Source: an uncultured Verrucomicrobiae bacterium | GTDB lineage: Bacteria > Verrucomicrobiota > Verrucomicrobiia > Limisphaerales > AAA164-E04 | Assembly (NCBI GenBank): GCA_943788245.1 | Contig: CALSPN010000022.1 | Location: 1 to 64,000, forward strand | DNA length: 64,000 nucleotides | Direction: 5' to 3' | Shown: in pieces, positions 49,324-58,282 of the stretch | Position numbering within the stretch: the stretch's first letter is position 1 | Layout: every line of letters starts with the position of its first letter | Notes under the pieces: generated by a model | Database searches by the model: none | Told to the model about the DNA's origin: nothing | What the model saw: the letters and a program-made list of their open reading frames with translations, nothing else | Program-made: the position numbers and the translations under genes

Positions 49324-50457
49324 ATGACTGACCCCAAAAAACCTGATTTACCGGACTTACCGGAAAAAATTGAATCTACTCAAGTTAAGCAGCCTGCAGT
49401 AGTGCCAGTGTCACGTCCCATGGAGGATTCCTCCACGCGTGCCCTGTCGGATGCGCTCTCCAGCAGTTTTAAAATCGTCAAAGTGTTGATGGTTGCATTA
49501 GTAGTGATCTTTTTGGGTTCAGGTATCTTTACCGTAGAGCCCAATGAAGTCGCCGTGGTGCTGCGTTTTGGGAAGCCTGTCGGATCCGGAGCTGACCAGG
49601 TGCTTCAGCAAGGTCTGCACTGGTCTTTTCCGAGTCCGATTGATGAGATTGTTACCGTTCCCATTGGAGAAACACGTAACGTTTCCGCCACCAATTGCTG
49701 GTATGCTGTGAGTCCTGATATGGAAGTGTCGGGACAACTGCCTTTTGCGCAGTCATCCTTGCAGCCGGGGGTAGATGGTTATGCTTTAACTTCTGATGGG
49801 AATATCATTCATGCAAAAGCAATTGCCCAGTATCTCATTGCTGATCCGGTCTCATTTGAGTTTAATTTTCTGAAGGTGGAGAGTTTGCTAGAAAATGCCC
49901 TGAACAACGCTCTCCTCTTTGCTTCGGCTCAATTCTCTGCTGATGATGCGCTCTACAGAGATCGACTTGCTTACAAAGAAAAGGTTCGCATGCGATTTTT
50001 GGAGTCTATCCAGAAGGCTAAACTCGGCATTGAACTTCAGTCTCTCGATGTGCAGACCTTTCCGCCGATCTTTGTCAAAGAGGCCTTCGAATTGGTGACG
50101 CAAACGGAGCAAAGTGTCAGTCAGATGCGCAACGAGGCAGAAGGTGATGCTTCTTCCATGTTGAGGCGTTCTCAGGGCAGAGCTCAGGCGATCATCAGTG
50201 AGGGGTTGACCCGAAGTAATTTGATCACAAGTCGGGTCGTTGCGGATGCAAAAGTGTTCAATCAACTCTTGCCGCACTACGAAGCCAATCCTGAGTTTTT
50301 CAGGAAAAGACTTATCATTGAGGGAATGGGGCGCGTATTGGGGAACGCTCAGGACACCTGGCTGCTGCCGGGAGTTGATGAGGGATCATCTCAGGAGTTG
50401 CGATTGCAACTGAATCGTGAGCCTACCTTGACGGGTGAAGATCAGCCGGAAGAGTAG
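49324..50457 (+). CDS. hflK: HflK-like SPFH protein
   Basis: 377 residues: cytoplasmic N-terminal ~55 residues, one membrane helix (VLMVALVVIFLGSGIFTVEP), SPFH domain (NEVAVVLRFGKPVGSGADQV, LQQGLHWSFPSPIDEIVTV), then RAQAIISEGLTRSNLITSRV. A long cytoplasmic N-terminus before the helix is typical of HflK. Third SPFH gene. Duplicated SPFH sets are unusual; the first and third may have diverged from a single HflK. Confidence 0.83.
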   Translation: MTDPKKPDLPDLPEKIESTQVKQPAVVPVSRPMEDSSTRALSDALSSSFKIVKVLMVALVVIFLGSGIFTVEPNEVAVVLRFGKPVGSGADQVLQQGLHWSFPSPIDEIVTVPIGETRNVSATNCWYAVSPDMEVSGQLPFAQSSLQPGVDGYALTSDGNIIHAKAIAQYLIADPVSFEFNFLKVESLLENALNNALLFASAQFSADDALYRDRLAYKEKVRMRFLESIQKAKLGIELQSLDVQTFPPIFVKEAFELVTQTEQSVSQMRNEAEGDASSMLRRSQGRAQAIISEGLTRSNLITSRVVADAKVFNQLLPHYEANPEFFRKRLIIEGMGRVLGNAQDTWLLPGVDEGSSQELRLQLNREPTLTGEDQPEE

Positions 50458-50531
50458 CTCTGAGAATGGTCTGAATTTCAAGTTCATCATTCTGATATCC
50501 AAGGATCACAAATTTTAAAAGAATCAAAATC

Positions 50532-52538
50532 ATGCAAATCACATCACTTTTAAGTCAAAAACAAGGTGATCATCAACACGATGATCATTGCGACGGATGC
50601 GGGCACGATCACGAGCACACAGAGATTCGCCTGAATCAAATTCTGGTTGGTCTCCTGTTTGTCATTAATTCCTTCATCATCCATTACTTTTTCGAAAATG
50701 GGAAAGTGGTCGGTGATGTGAATGCCATGATTGGTGCCGCGCTGCTCGGATATCCTATTGTTTGGACCGCCATCAAGGATCTGCGCAAGGGGCGCCTCAG
50801 TACCAACGAATTGGTGGCTCTGGCCGTGCTGGCTTCATTCGCCAGCGGCGAATATCAGGAATCTGGATTGGTAGCCTTCTTCATGTTGCTCGGAGAAATC
50901 ATCGAGACACGCACAGCGGAAGGGGCCCGGGCGTCCATTGAATCTCTCGTCAAGCTTACTCCAACAAAGGCTCGCCGTATCAACGGAAGCAAGGAGGATG
51001 AAGTGGAAGTGAAAGATCTTAAAGTGGGTGATGTGATTCGTATTCGTCCCGGTGACAATATTGCGGCGGATGGTGTCATCATGATGGGGGAGGGTTCGAT
51101 CAATCAGGCCAACATCACGGGAGAATCGCTGCCTGTGGATAAAAGTACAGGGGATGATGTGTTTGCCGGAACTCAAAACCTTAACGGTGTACTCGAAGTG
51201 AAAGTAAGTCGTGCTGACGCTGACACTACTCTGGGTCGTGTTCACGATTTGATTCTGGCGGCGGAAAAGACCAAACTGCCCATCATGCGAATTGTAGATC
51301 AGTACATGGGTTTTTACACGCCATTGGTGTTGCTGGTTGGGGCTTTGGTATGGGCCTTTACTCAAGATCTCAGTCGAGTGATCACGGTATTCATCATCGC
51401 TTGTCCATGTGCCTTCATTCTAGCGACACCGACTGCTATGGTGGCTGCTCTTTCTTCGGCTGCCCGACTTGGCATATTGATCAAAAATGTCGCTGATATC
51501 GAACTCTCTGCGAAAATCAACGCTTTCATTTTTGATAAGACAGGAACCTTGACCACTGGTAAGCTGGCGGTGAGTCGTCTGGCACCTCAAGACGGAATCA
51601 AACCTGCAGAACTCCTGCACCTCGCGGCATCTGCGGAAAAATACAGCAACCATCCGACAGCGAAAGCTCTGGCACAACTTGCCAATGAAGCCGGGCTGGA
51701 CCTGACCGAGCCACAGGATTTCAAGGAGACAGCCGGTAAGGGTATCACCGCTAAAGTCGGCGAAGAAACCTTGATTGTCGGTCGAGCCAACTGGCTCAAG
51801 GACAATGGGCTGACGGATGATTTCATGCAGAACGTGGATCTGAGCGAGGCTGAAGGTTACTCATTACTTTACGTGGCCAGAAACGACAGCTTTATTGGAT
51901 GGATTGGTCTTCAGGATCAAACCAGACCCGAAGCTCAGGAGGCCTTATCCGAGTTGTTGGGTGCCGACATTCGACGCATTGCGATGGTTTCTGGAGATCG
52001 CGAGCCTGTTGCAGCCCGAGTTGCCCGTGAGATCGGGTGTGAAGAGGTGGTTGCTGAATGCTTGCCTCAAAACAAGGTGGAATATGTTCACAAGATGAAA
52101 GCCAAAGGATATCGCGTTGCAGTCGTAGGCGATGGGGTCAACGATGCACCCGCACTGGCCGCCGGAGATCTTGGTGTTGCCATGGGAGCCGCTGGAAGCG
52201 AAGTCGCCATCCATAGCGCGACGATTGCCCTCATGAACAATGATCTGCGCCGACTGCCATTTCTTGTGAAGCTTTCTCGTCAAACCAGAACTGTGATCAA
52301 TCAAAATTTTATGTTCGGTGTGGTTTTTGTCATTGGCGGATTTGTCATGGCTTCGCTTGCTTACATTAATCCCATCATTGCGGCAATGTTGCATGTAGTC
52401 GGATCGCTGCTGGTTGTTTTCAACAGCTTCAGGCTCGTTCGACAGGGTGAGGAATTGGAGCCTTTCCTTGCGGAGGAAAAGGAAGCAGCTCCTGAATCTG
52501 AATCTGAAGCGCCAAAACCGTCCGCGCAACCCGCTTGA
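50532..52538 (+). CDS. P1B-type heavy-metal ATPase (Zn/Cd/Co type)
   Basis: Metal-exporting P-type ATPase, 668 residues. Instead of an HMA domain, residues 14-29 are a His/Asp/Cys-rich metal-binding run (QHDDHCDGCGHDHEH). Then membrane helices, actuator motif TGES, the ion-binding CPC in IACPCAFILATPTAMVAALS, phosphorylation site DKTGTLTTGK, HP motif in KYSNHPTAKALAQ, and hinge GDGVNDAPALAAGDLG. CPC and His-rich tail favour Zn, Cd or Cu-like export; the exact metal is not decided. Lies 75 bases after the third SPFH gene. Confidence 0.9.
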   Translation: MQITSLLSQKQGDHQHDDHCDGCGHDHEHTEIRLNQILVGLLFVINSFIIHYFFENGKVVGDVNAMIGAALLGYPIVWTAIKDLRKGRLSTNELVALAVLASFASGEYQESGLVAFFMLLGEIIETRTAEGARASIESLVKLTPTKARRINGSKEDEVEVKDLKVGDVIRIRPGDNIAADGVIMMGEGSINQANITGESLPVDKSTGDDVFAGTQNLNGVLEVKVSRADADTTLGRVHDLILAAEKTKLPIMRIVDQYMGFYTPLVLLVGALVWAFTQDLSRVITVFIIACPCAFILATPTAMVAALSSAARLGILIKNVADIELSAKINAFIFDKTGTLTTGKLAVSRLAPQDGIKPAELLHLAASAEKYSNHPTAKALAQLANEAGLDLTEPQDFKETAGKGITAKVGEETLIVGRANWLKDNGLTDDFMQNVDLSEAEGYSLLYVARNDSFIGWIGLQDQTRPEAQEALSELLGADIRRIAMVSGDREPVAARVAREIGCEEVVAECLPQNKVEYVHKMKAKGYRVAVVGDGVNDAPALAAGDLGVAMGAAGSEVAIHSATIALMNNDLRRLPFLVKLSRQTRTVINQNFMFGVVFVIGGFVMASLAYINPIIAAMLHVVGSLLVVFNSFRLVRQGEELEPFLAEEKEAAPESESEAPKPSAQPA

Positions 52539-52582
52539 GACCGTTCTTCAATCCACGGTAAAGCTCAATATAAAGGATACAA

Positions 52583-53830
52583 ATGGTAAGCCCCAGCACA
52601 CAGGAAGCATTCTCCTCTCGATCGAATACTGAACAAGCCGGTGATGTCGTTATCTCCGTTCGTGGTCTAACAAAGGTATTCAAAGATTTCTGGGGACGTC
52701 CCAAGGCAAAGGCGGTCAACAATGTTGATTTCGAGGTGAAGCGTGGCGAGGTTTTTGGATTGCTGGGCCCGAATGGTTCCGGAAAATCCACTACTATCAA
52801 AATGCTTCTGGGACTCCTGTATCCCACCAAAGGACATATCGAAGTATTCGGACACTCTCCGCGTCATGTTGCCACCAAGTCTCGCATCGGTTATCTGCCG
52901 GAGGAATCTTATCTATACAAGTATCTTGACTCCAAGGAGACCCTGGATTTCTTCGGGAATCTTTTTAACCTCAATACGCCTGAACGTCGCAAAAGAGCCG
53001 ATCAATTAATTGAAATGGTTGGCTTGAACAATGCTCGCTCACGCCAGGTTGGGGAGTTTTCCAAGGGTATGCAGCGCCGTATTGGTTTGGCACAGGCTTT
53101 GATCAACGATCCTGACTTGGTCATCCTTGATGAACCGACTGCAGGACTTGATCCGATTGGGTGTCGAGAAATCAAGGATCTCATCGTCGCATTAGCCAAG
53201 CGTGGGAAAACAATCATCTTGAGCAGTCACTTATTGTCAGATGTTGAAGACGTGTGTGACCGTGTTGTCATCTATTACGGCGGTCGCATTCAGGCTCAGG
53301 GTACTTTACAGGATTTGCTCGTCGAACCGGATGTGACCCGTATCACGTCACCTGTCCTGAAACGGGAAACCATGGACAAGGTATTAAATACCATTCGCTC
53401 TGAGATCAAGGATGGTTCGGTCACCATTGATAATCCAACCCAGAATCTCGAAAGTTATTTTCTGGGTGTGGTTGAAAAAGCGCGTGCTTCTGAAGAGTCT
53501 ACATCCGGAGCACTTGCTGGCAAGGTGGCTGATTATCTGAAAGGAACGGCAGAAGAACAGACCAGCTCTCGTGACAAGGTGCTGGATCGTCTTACTCATA
53601 TTGAAGGCAAGCATGATGCAAAACTGCACGTTGAAGCTCCCACTGAGAAGGTAGACCATGGGAAATTAGATCAGCTGACTCACGATTCAAGTGAAGCCTT
53701 TCACGCTCCAGAAGTTGAAAATGCCGGCAAATCCCAGGCCGATCTTGATGCGGCCAATGACAAACTTTCTTCACTTCTCGATTCCGCGGCTGACAAGGGC
53801 TCGGACTCATCAAACGAGAAAAAAGACTGA
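52583..53830 (+). CDS. ABC transporter ATP-binding protein with extended C-terminus
   Basis: ATPase of an ABC-2 type exporter. Walker A GLLGPNGSGKSTTIKMLLG, signature EFSKGMQRRIGLAQALINDP, Walker B DLVILDEPTAGLDPIGC, and H-loop IILSSHLLSDVEDV. The nucleotide domain takes about residues 25-260. A charged ~130-residue tail follows (HIEGKHDAKLHVEAPTEKVD, NDKLSSLLDSAADKGSDSSN), longer than normal. It may serve both permeases of the block (45230 and 53840). The next gene starts 10 bases downstream. Confidence 0.9.
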   Translation: MVSPSTQEAFSSRSNTEQAGDVVISVRGLTKVFKDFWGRPKAKAVNNVDFEVKRGEVFGLLGPNGSGKSTTIKMLLGLLYPTKGHIEVFGHSPRHVATKSRIGYLPEESYLYKYLDSKETLDFFGNLFNLNTPERRKRADQLIEMVGLNNARSRQVGEFSKGMQRRIGLAQALINDPDLVILDEPTAGLDPIGCREIKDLIVALAKRGKTIILSSHLLSDVEDVCDRVVIYYGGRIQAQGTLQDLLVEPDVTRITSPVLKRETMDKVLNTIRSEIKDGSVTIDNPTQNLESYFLGVVEKARASEESTSGALAGKVADYLKGTAEEQTSSRDKVLDRLTHIEGKHDAKLHVEAPTEKVDHGKLDQLTHDSSEAFHAPEVENAGKSQADLDAANDKLSSLLDSAADKGSDSSNEKKD

Positions 53831-53839
53831 CCAAATCGC

Positions 53840-55219
53840 ATGCAGGGACTCTTCGCCATCGTTGGACTGACTCTCAAGGCCGCTATTCGTTATCGGGTAG
53901 TGATTGTCTTGTCATTTCTCTTGCTGGCATCGGTCGTGGTGCTTCCCTTGATGATCAAGCATGATGGTTCTGCTCAGGGTTTCACACAAATCCTGCTGAC
54001 TTACACGCTGAGTGCCATCACCTTTTTACTGGGATTCGCCACACTGTGGATTGCCTGTGGCAGTCTTGCGCGTGAAGTGCAGGAATGTCAGATACAAATG
54101 CTGGCGGTCAAACCCATTCCGCGCTGGAAAATCTGGCTTGGTAAATGGGTCGGCATTGTGATCATCAATGCCATTCTTCTCGGTGTGTCTTCATCGGCCG
54201 TTTATGGGATTACCCTCTGGCGAGCAGGACAATTGTCCGAGTTGCAGCAGGAGGTCCTTGAAAATGAAATTTTTGTGGCCCGTGGATCGGCTTTACCGGA
54301 TTACCCTGACATTGAACCTTACATAGATGAATACATGGCTGAGCGATTGGAGGAAAATCCAAACCTGGTAGATATGGATCCGACCTTCGTTCGCCAAAAG
54401 GTTGAGGAGCAGGTCAAAGCTTCACAACAGGTCGTTCGGCCTGCTCACATTCGAAGATGGAGCATCCCTGTGGGTTCTCCTGAATCTGTAAAGGATCAAC
54501 CGATGTATATTCGTGTAAAATTCTTTACAAGCCGCCCATACGACACATCGACGTACAACGTCGTCTGGCAGATTGGTCCTCCTGAAACACCACAGAGAGT
54601 TCAACGACCAATGGACATAGCGCCAGAAACGCCCATCGAATTTCAAATCCCTTCCAATTTATTGGATCCCGATGGGAATCTGATCGTAGATTTATACAAC
54701 GACAATCAGGAAGCCCTTCTCTTCCCGTTGGAAGATGGTTTAGAGGTTCTTTACAAGCAGGGTGACTTTGGTTGGAATTATTTGCGTGGGATGTTGGTGA
54801 TCCTTTGCTGGATGGGTTTCCTGGCTGCGATTGGTTTATCTGCATCCAGTTTTCTTTCTTTTCCAGTGGCAGCCTTTGTCTCTATTGGCATTCTCATTGT
54901 TGGATTTTCAAGTGGCACATTAAGTCAAGTGATTGAGCAAGGCGGTATCGGTGGAATCAACCATGAAACTGGAAGGAAAGATTCGGCATCTGGCTTGGAT
55001 CATATTGCGTTGCCGATTGCAAAGGCCCTGTTGAAGGTGATCAATCTGGTGAAAGAATTTTCACCGGTCAGTTTTTTAAGTACCGGTCGTAGCATCACTG
55101 TCAGTATTCTCTTCCAAGCACTCACGCAGATTGTATTGGTAATGGGAGGTATTTTCGCTGCCTTTGGTATATGGGCCTTTTATCGAAGTGAACTTGCAAC
55201 CGCACAAGGAAACCAATGA
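53840..55219 (+). CDS. ABC-2 permease with a large extracytoplasmic domain
   Basis: 459 residues. N-terminal helices (VVIVLSFLLLASVVVLPLMI, LLTYTLSAITFLLGFATLWI, WVGIVIINAILLGVSSSAVY) are followed by a ~200-residue soluble domain (ENEIFVARGSALPDYPDIEP, RPAHIRRWSIPVGSPESVK, YIRVKFFTSRPYDTSTYNVV) with beta-rich pattern, then the C-terminal helices (YLRGMLVILCWMGFLAAIGL, ALTQIVLVMGGIFAAFGIWAF). Such insertions in ABC-2 permeases usually face outside and contact cargo or partner proteins. Its stop overlaps the next ATG by 4 bases. Confidence 0.85.
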   Translation: MQGLFAIVGLTLKAAIRYRVVIVLSFLLLASVVVLPLMIKHDGSAQGFTQILLTYTLSAITFLLGFATLWIACGSLAREVQECQIQMLAVKPIPRWKIWLGKWVGIVIINAILLGVSSSAVYGITLWRAGQLSELQQEVLENEIFVARGSALPDYPDIEPYIDEYMAERLEENPNLVDMDPTFVRQKVEEQVKASQQVVRPAHIRRWSIPVGSPESVKDQPMYIRVKFFTSRPYDTSTYNVVWQIGPPETPQRVQRPMDIAPETPIEFQIPSNLLDPDGNLIVDLYNDNQEALLFPLEDGLEVLYKQGDFGWNYLRGMLVILCWMGFLAAIGLSASSFLSFPVAAFVSIGILIVGFSSGTLSQVIEQGGIGGINHETGRKDSASGLDHIALPIAKALLKVINLVKEFSPVSFLSTGRSITVSILFQALTQIVLVMGGIFAAFGIWAFYRSELATAQGNQ

Positions 55220-56727
55220 AGCTTTTGATCGGTCGATATTCCAGATATTTCCTGATCCTCTTCATGGTGATCATGGTTACCTGCGCGGGCTTTGTGCAAC
55301 GCAGCATGAATCGCGCTCGGGCTGACATGGGATTGACTCGCCTTCAACCTCTGGAAAATGCTCCGCCGGTGCTTGCATTCACGACCGTTGCACTCGGTGG
55401 TTTTCGAGGCTTGATCTCCAACATGCTTTGGATACGAGCTACGCAACTGCAAGAGGATGGTAAATATTTCGAAATGGTCCAACTGGCCGACTGGATAACC
55501 AAACTCCAGCCGCATTTTGTCACTGTCTGGGTTCATCAGGCGTGGAATCTTGCTTACAACATCTCCGTCAAGTTTCCGGATCATCAAGATCGCTGGTTGT
55601 GGGTACAGCGTGGTATTGAGCTCCTGCGTGACCATGGATTGAAATACAATCCTCAGGAAACGATGATTTATCGGGAATTAGCCTGGTTTTTTCAGCATAA
55701 AATGGGGGCTAACCTGGATGATGCCAACATGCTCTACAAAGCCGAGTGGGCGGCTGCATGGGACCAATTACTGATGGAGGGTAAACCTGACTATGAAGTG
55801 CTTCTGGACCCTCAGACTCCTGAGGATAAGGAACGGGTTCAAGTCATGCGCGATGTCTATAAAATGGATCCAGCCATCATGAAGAAGGTCGATGAGGAGT
55901 ACGGTCCTTTTGAATGGCGCCTCCCAGAATCTCATGCCATGTATTGGGCTTTCCTTGGCCTCAAAGTCTCCGAACGAGAAAAAGATTACATTCAGCTGAG
56001 ACGTGTAATTTTTCAGGGCATGCAGATGGCCTTTTTGCGCGGGCGCATGATTGAGTTTCCTGTCGCAGACCCATCAGCTCCCGGTGAATTTTCAAAAGCA
56101 TTTGAGTTTGGGCCCAATCTGGATATCACTGAGAAGACCAACAGTGCGTATGAGGAAATGATGGGGGCAGATGCCAAATACTTGCAGAACATCGGGACAG
56201 CTCATAAGAATTTTCTGAGAACGGCTGTTTATTTTCTCTACACGCATAATCGCATGCAAGAATCCGAAAAATGGTATGATTACGTGCGCGAAAAGTATCC
56301 TGATTCCATTAACTCCACCTTGGAAGAGTATGTGTTTGCCAGAGTGGAAGAGGAATTTGGAAGCACTTCGCAGGATCGATTGAAAGGGATGCTCATGGGA
56401 TTCATTGAAAGGTCATTGATTGACATTGCCATGGGGCAGGAAGAAAAGGCCATTGCGGGTGAAATGCTTGCGCGCAAAATGAGGAAGCGTTATTACGACG
56501 AGATCAATGAAAGTCAGGTCGTTCGCATCAAACTTCCCACTGTTCAGGAAATGAAGATTGAACTGCTTGCACGATTGCTGGATCCAGAAGAAGGCCTGAA
56601 CGCAATAATGGCAAACCAGCTTCGAACACGATTGGGGCTCGATGAGGATTATGATCCCAAAAAAGCTCTGGGTGAATTAAGAGCGACTGCACAAGTGGAA
56701 GGTCCGCAGCCTGAACTACAGCCTTAG
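55216..56727 (+). CDS. Membrane-anchored helical repeat-like protein
   Basis: 503 residues. One N-terminal helix (YFLILFMVIMVTCAGFVQRS) then a soluble all-helical region with TPR-like spacing (GGFRGLISNMLWIRATQLQE, WVHQAWNLAYNISVKFPDHQ, RTAVYFLYTHNRMQESEKWY). Last gene of the block, translationally coupled to the permease (ATGA overlap), so it probably works with that exporter as a periplasmic or cytoplasmic adaptor. Not recognised as a named family. Confidence 0.75.
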   Translation: MKLLIGRYSRYFLILFMVIMVTCAGFVQRSMNRARADMGLTRLQPLENAPPVLAFTTVALGGFRGLISNMLWIRATQLQEDGKYFEMVQLADWITKLQPHFVTVWVHQAWNLAYNISVKFPDHQDRWLWVQRGIELLRDHGLKYNPQETMIYRELAWFFQHKMGANLDDANMLYKAEWAAAWDQLLMEGKPDYEVLLDPQTPEDKERVQVMRDVYKMDPAIMKKVDEEYGPFEWRLPESHAMYWAFLGLKVSEREKDYIQLRRVIFQGMQMAFLRGRMIEFPVADPSAPGEFSKAFEFGPNLDITEKTNSAYEEMMGADAKYLQNIGTAHKNFLRTAVYFLYTHNRMQESEKWYDYVREKYPDSINSTLEEYVFARVEEEFGSTSQDRLKGMLMGFIERSLIDIAMGQEEKAIAGEMLARKMRKRYYDEINESQVVRIKLPTVQEMKIELLARLLDPEEGLNAIMANQLRTRLGLDEDYDPKKALGELRATAQVEGPQPELQP

Positions 56728-56783
56728 TTTTTTGCGCTGACCAAGAGTTGTTTCTCTAGAACGGCTCTTGATCATGGATATAG

Positions 56784-56816
56784 AAAAGCCGCACACCAAA
56801 AGGTAATGCGGCTTTT
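56784..56816. terminator. Bidirectional terminator between the export block and ndk
   Basis: A 10-bp stem AAAAGCCGCA (56784-56793) / TGCGGCTTTT (56807-56816) around a 13-base loop. A run before and T run after serve both converging genes: the plus-strand export block and the minus-strand ndk. Confidence 0.85.
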
Positions 56817-56841
56817 AACATTTAAAAATCCAGTTCTGGCC

Positions 56842-57258
56842 TTACGCCATCAGCTCTCCGGCATCGAAGAACCTTTTGAGTTCTGCCTCTGCTGCCTCGG
56901 GTGCATCTGAAGCATGGACGACATTACGCATTTTATCCTCACCGAGATCTCCTCTCACCGTGCCTTTCGCTGCTGCGGTTGAATCGGTAGGGCCGATCAA
57001 GTCACGCACCTTTTGAATGATGGCTTCACCTTCAAGGGCAATCGCCAGGATGGGGGAACTTTGCATGAATCCCAAAATCTCGGAGAAGAAGGGAAACTCA
57101 GTCAAATGTGAGTAATGGTCTCGAAGGATAGCTTCATCCAAACGCATCATCTTGCATCCGATAACTTGAAATCCCTGGTCTTCAAATCGCTTGATAACCT
57201 CACCCATGATTTTCTTTTGAACGCAATCAGGTTTTAACAGAACTACCGTTTTTTCCAT
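56842..57258 (-). CDS. ndk: Nucleoside diphosphate kinase
   Basis: Transfers gamma-phosphate between nucleoside triphosphates and diphosphates. Seen: start EKTVVLLKPDCVQKKIMGEV, catalytic His in KMRNVVHASDAPEAAEAELK, and the nucleotide-binding GDLGEDKM region. Start at ATG 57258 (MEKTVVLLKPD) fits the family; the frame is open to 57270. 138 residues, normal. Confidence 0.95.
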   Translation of the reverse strand: MEKTVVLLKPDCVQKKIMGEVIKRFEDQGFQVIGCKMMRLDEAILRDHYSHLTEFPFFSEILGFMQSSPILAIALEGEAIIQKVRDLIGPTDSTAAAKGTVRGDLGEDKMRNVVHASDAPEAAEAELKRFFDAGELMA

Positions 57259-57462
57259 AGGGCGCCACACGGTAAGGAAATTACCAAAAGAGAAAAGCTT
57301 TTTTTCGGAGTCAGATTCAAAATAAACCAGTTTTACCCTTCTGATCCGGCAAAAGAGCCAAACATCTTATCACGCTGAAAGTGGGTCGGCTTTGATTGCT
57401 TTCTCATTCGGTGAGATTGCCTTGTATCTCGTTACAAGTCTTTTCAGAATAGGGTCTCAGTT

Positions 57463-58254
57463 ATGTCGGATTTAAAACAATCGATTATCGATCAGGAAAC
57501 GCAGGCATCGAGAGTTGCCGAATTATTGGCGCTGTCCCGTGCACTTGGCGATGCGTCCAGGAATCTTTGTATTCTCGGGGAAGGAAATACATCCGTTGCG
57601 GTTGATGAGGCACACCTTGCCGTGAAGGCCAGCGGTTCGGTATTGGAACGTCTCCGGGAAGAGGATGTTACTTTGTGTCGGCGGGCCCCTTTATTGAATG
57701 CCCTGGAAGATCGCGCTCTGACGGATGAGCAGCTGAAGACATTACTTGATTCAGTCAAGGTGAATCCCTCAAGCAAGAAACCAAGTATCGAGACGATCTT
57801 TCATGCATGGCTTCTGTGTCTTCCCGGAGTGAATTACGTAGGACATACGCATTCATTGGAAGCCAATAAAATATTGTGTTCGCCTCGAGCCAGGGATTTT
57901 GCTGAGCGACGTTTGTTTCCTGATGAGATCGTCTTCTGTGGACCTGCTTCGGTTTTTGTGCCCTATACCGATCCGGGCTTACCCCTGGCCAGAGAAATAC
58001 GGGACCGGGTCAATGCATTCATCAAACAAGAAGGCTCCTTGCCAAAGCTGATCCTTCTTCAAAATCATGGTATCATTGCCATGGGGGCGACCCCCGACTC
58101 AGTGATGGCCTGCACTTTGATGGCAGATAAGGCAGCTGCTGTTTTCAGCGGCGCGGCCGCCATGGGTGGACCGAATTTTTTGACGCAAAAGCATGTGGAG
58201 CGTATCGCCACACGACCGGATGAACATGAGCGCCAGAAGCGACTTAATACTTAG
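57463..58254 (+). CDS. Class II aldolase/adducin family protein
   Basis: Metal-dependent class II aldolase fold, possibly rhamnulose- or fuculose-phosphate aldolase in the rhamnose pathway given the rhaB neighbour. Seen: GEGNTSVAVDEAHLAVKASG, the zinc-histidine motif NYVGHTHSLEANKIL, and the third His in LLQNHGIIAMGATPDSV. The gap to rhaB is 28 bases, so both form one operon. 263 residues. Activity not proven; other aldol substrates are possible. Confidence 0.82.
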   Translation: MSDLKQSIIDQETQASRVAELLALSRALGDASRNLCILGEGNTSVAVDEAHLAVKASGSVLERLREEDVTLCRRAPLLNALEDRALTDEQLKTLLDSVKVNPSSKKPSIETIFHAWLLCLPGVNYVGHTHSLEANKILCSPRARDFAERRLFPDEIVFCGPASVFVPYTDPGLPLAREIRDRVNAFIKQEGSLPKLILLQNHGIIAMGATPDSVMACTLMADKAAAVFSGAAAMGGPNFLTQKHVERIATRPDEHERQKRLNT

Positions 58255-58282
58255 AACACTCCTTTAAACAATTAGTTGATCA

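Noticed and set aside
45230-56727. Anti-phage or secretion-system island
   Set aside because: No nuclease, helicase, secretin or sheath-like gene is present; the content fits membrane transport.
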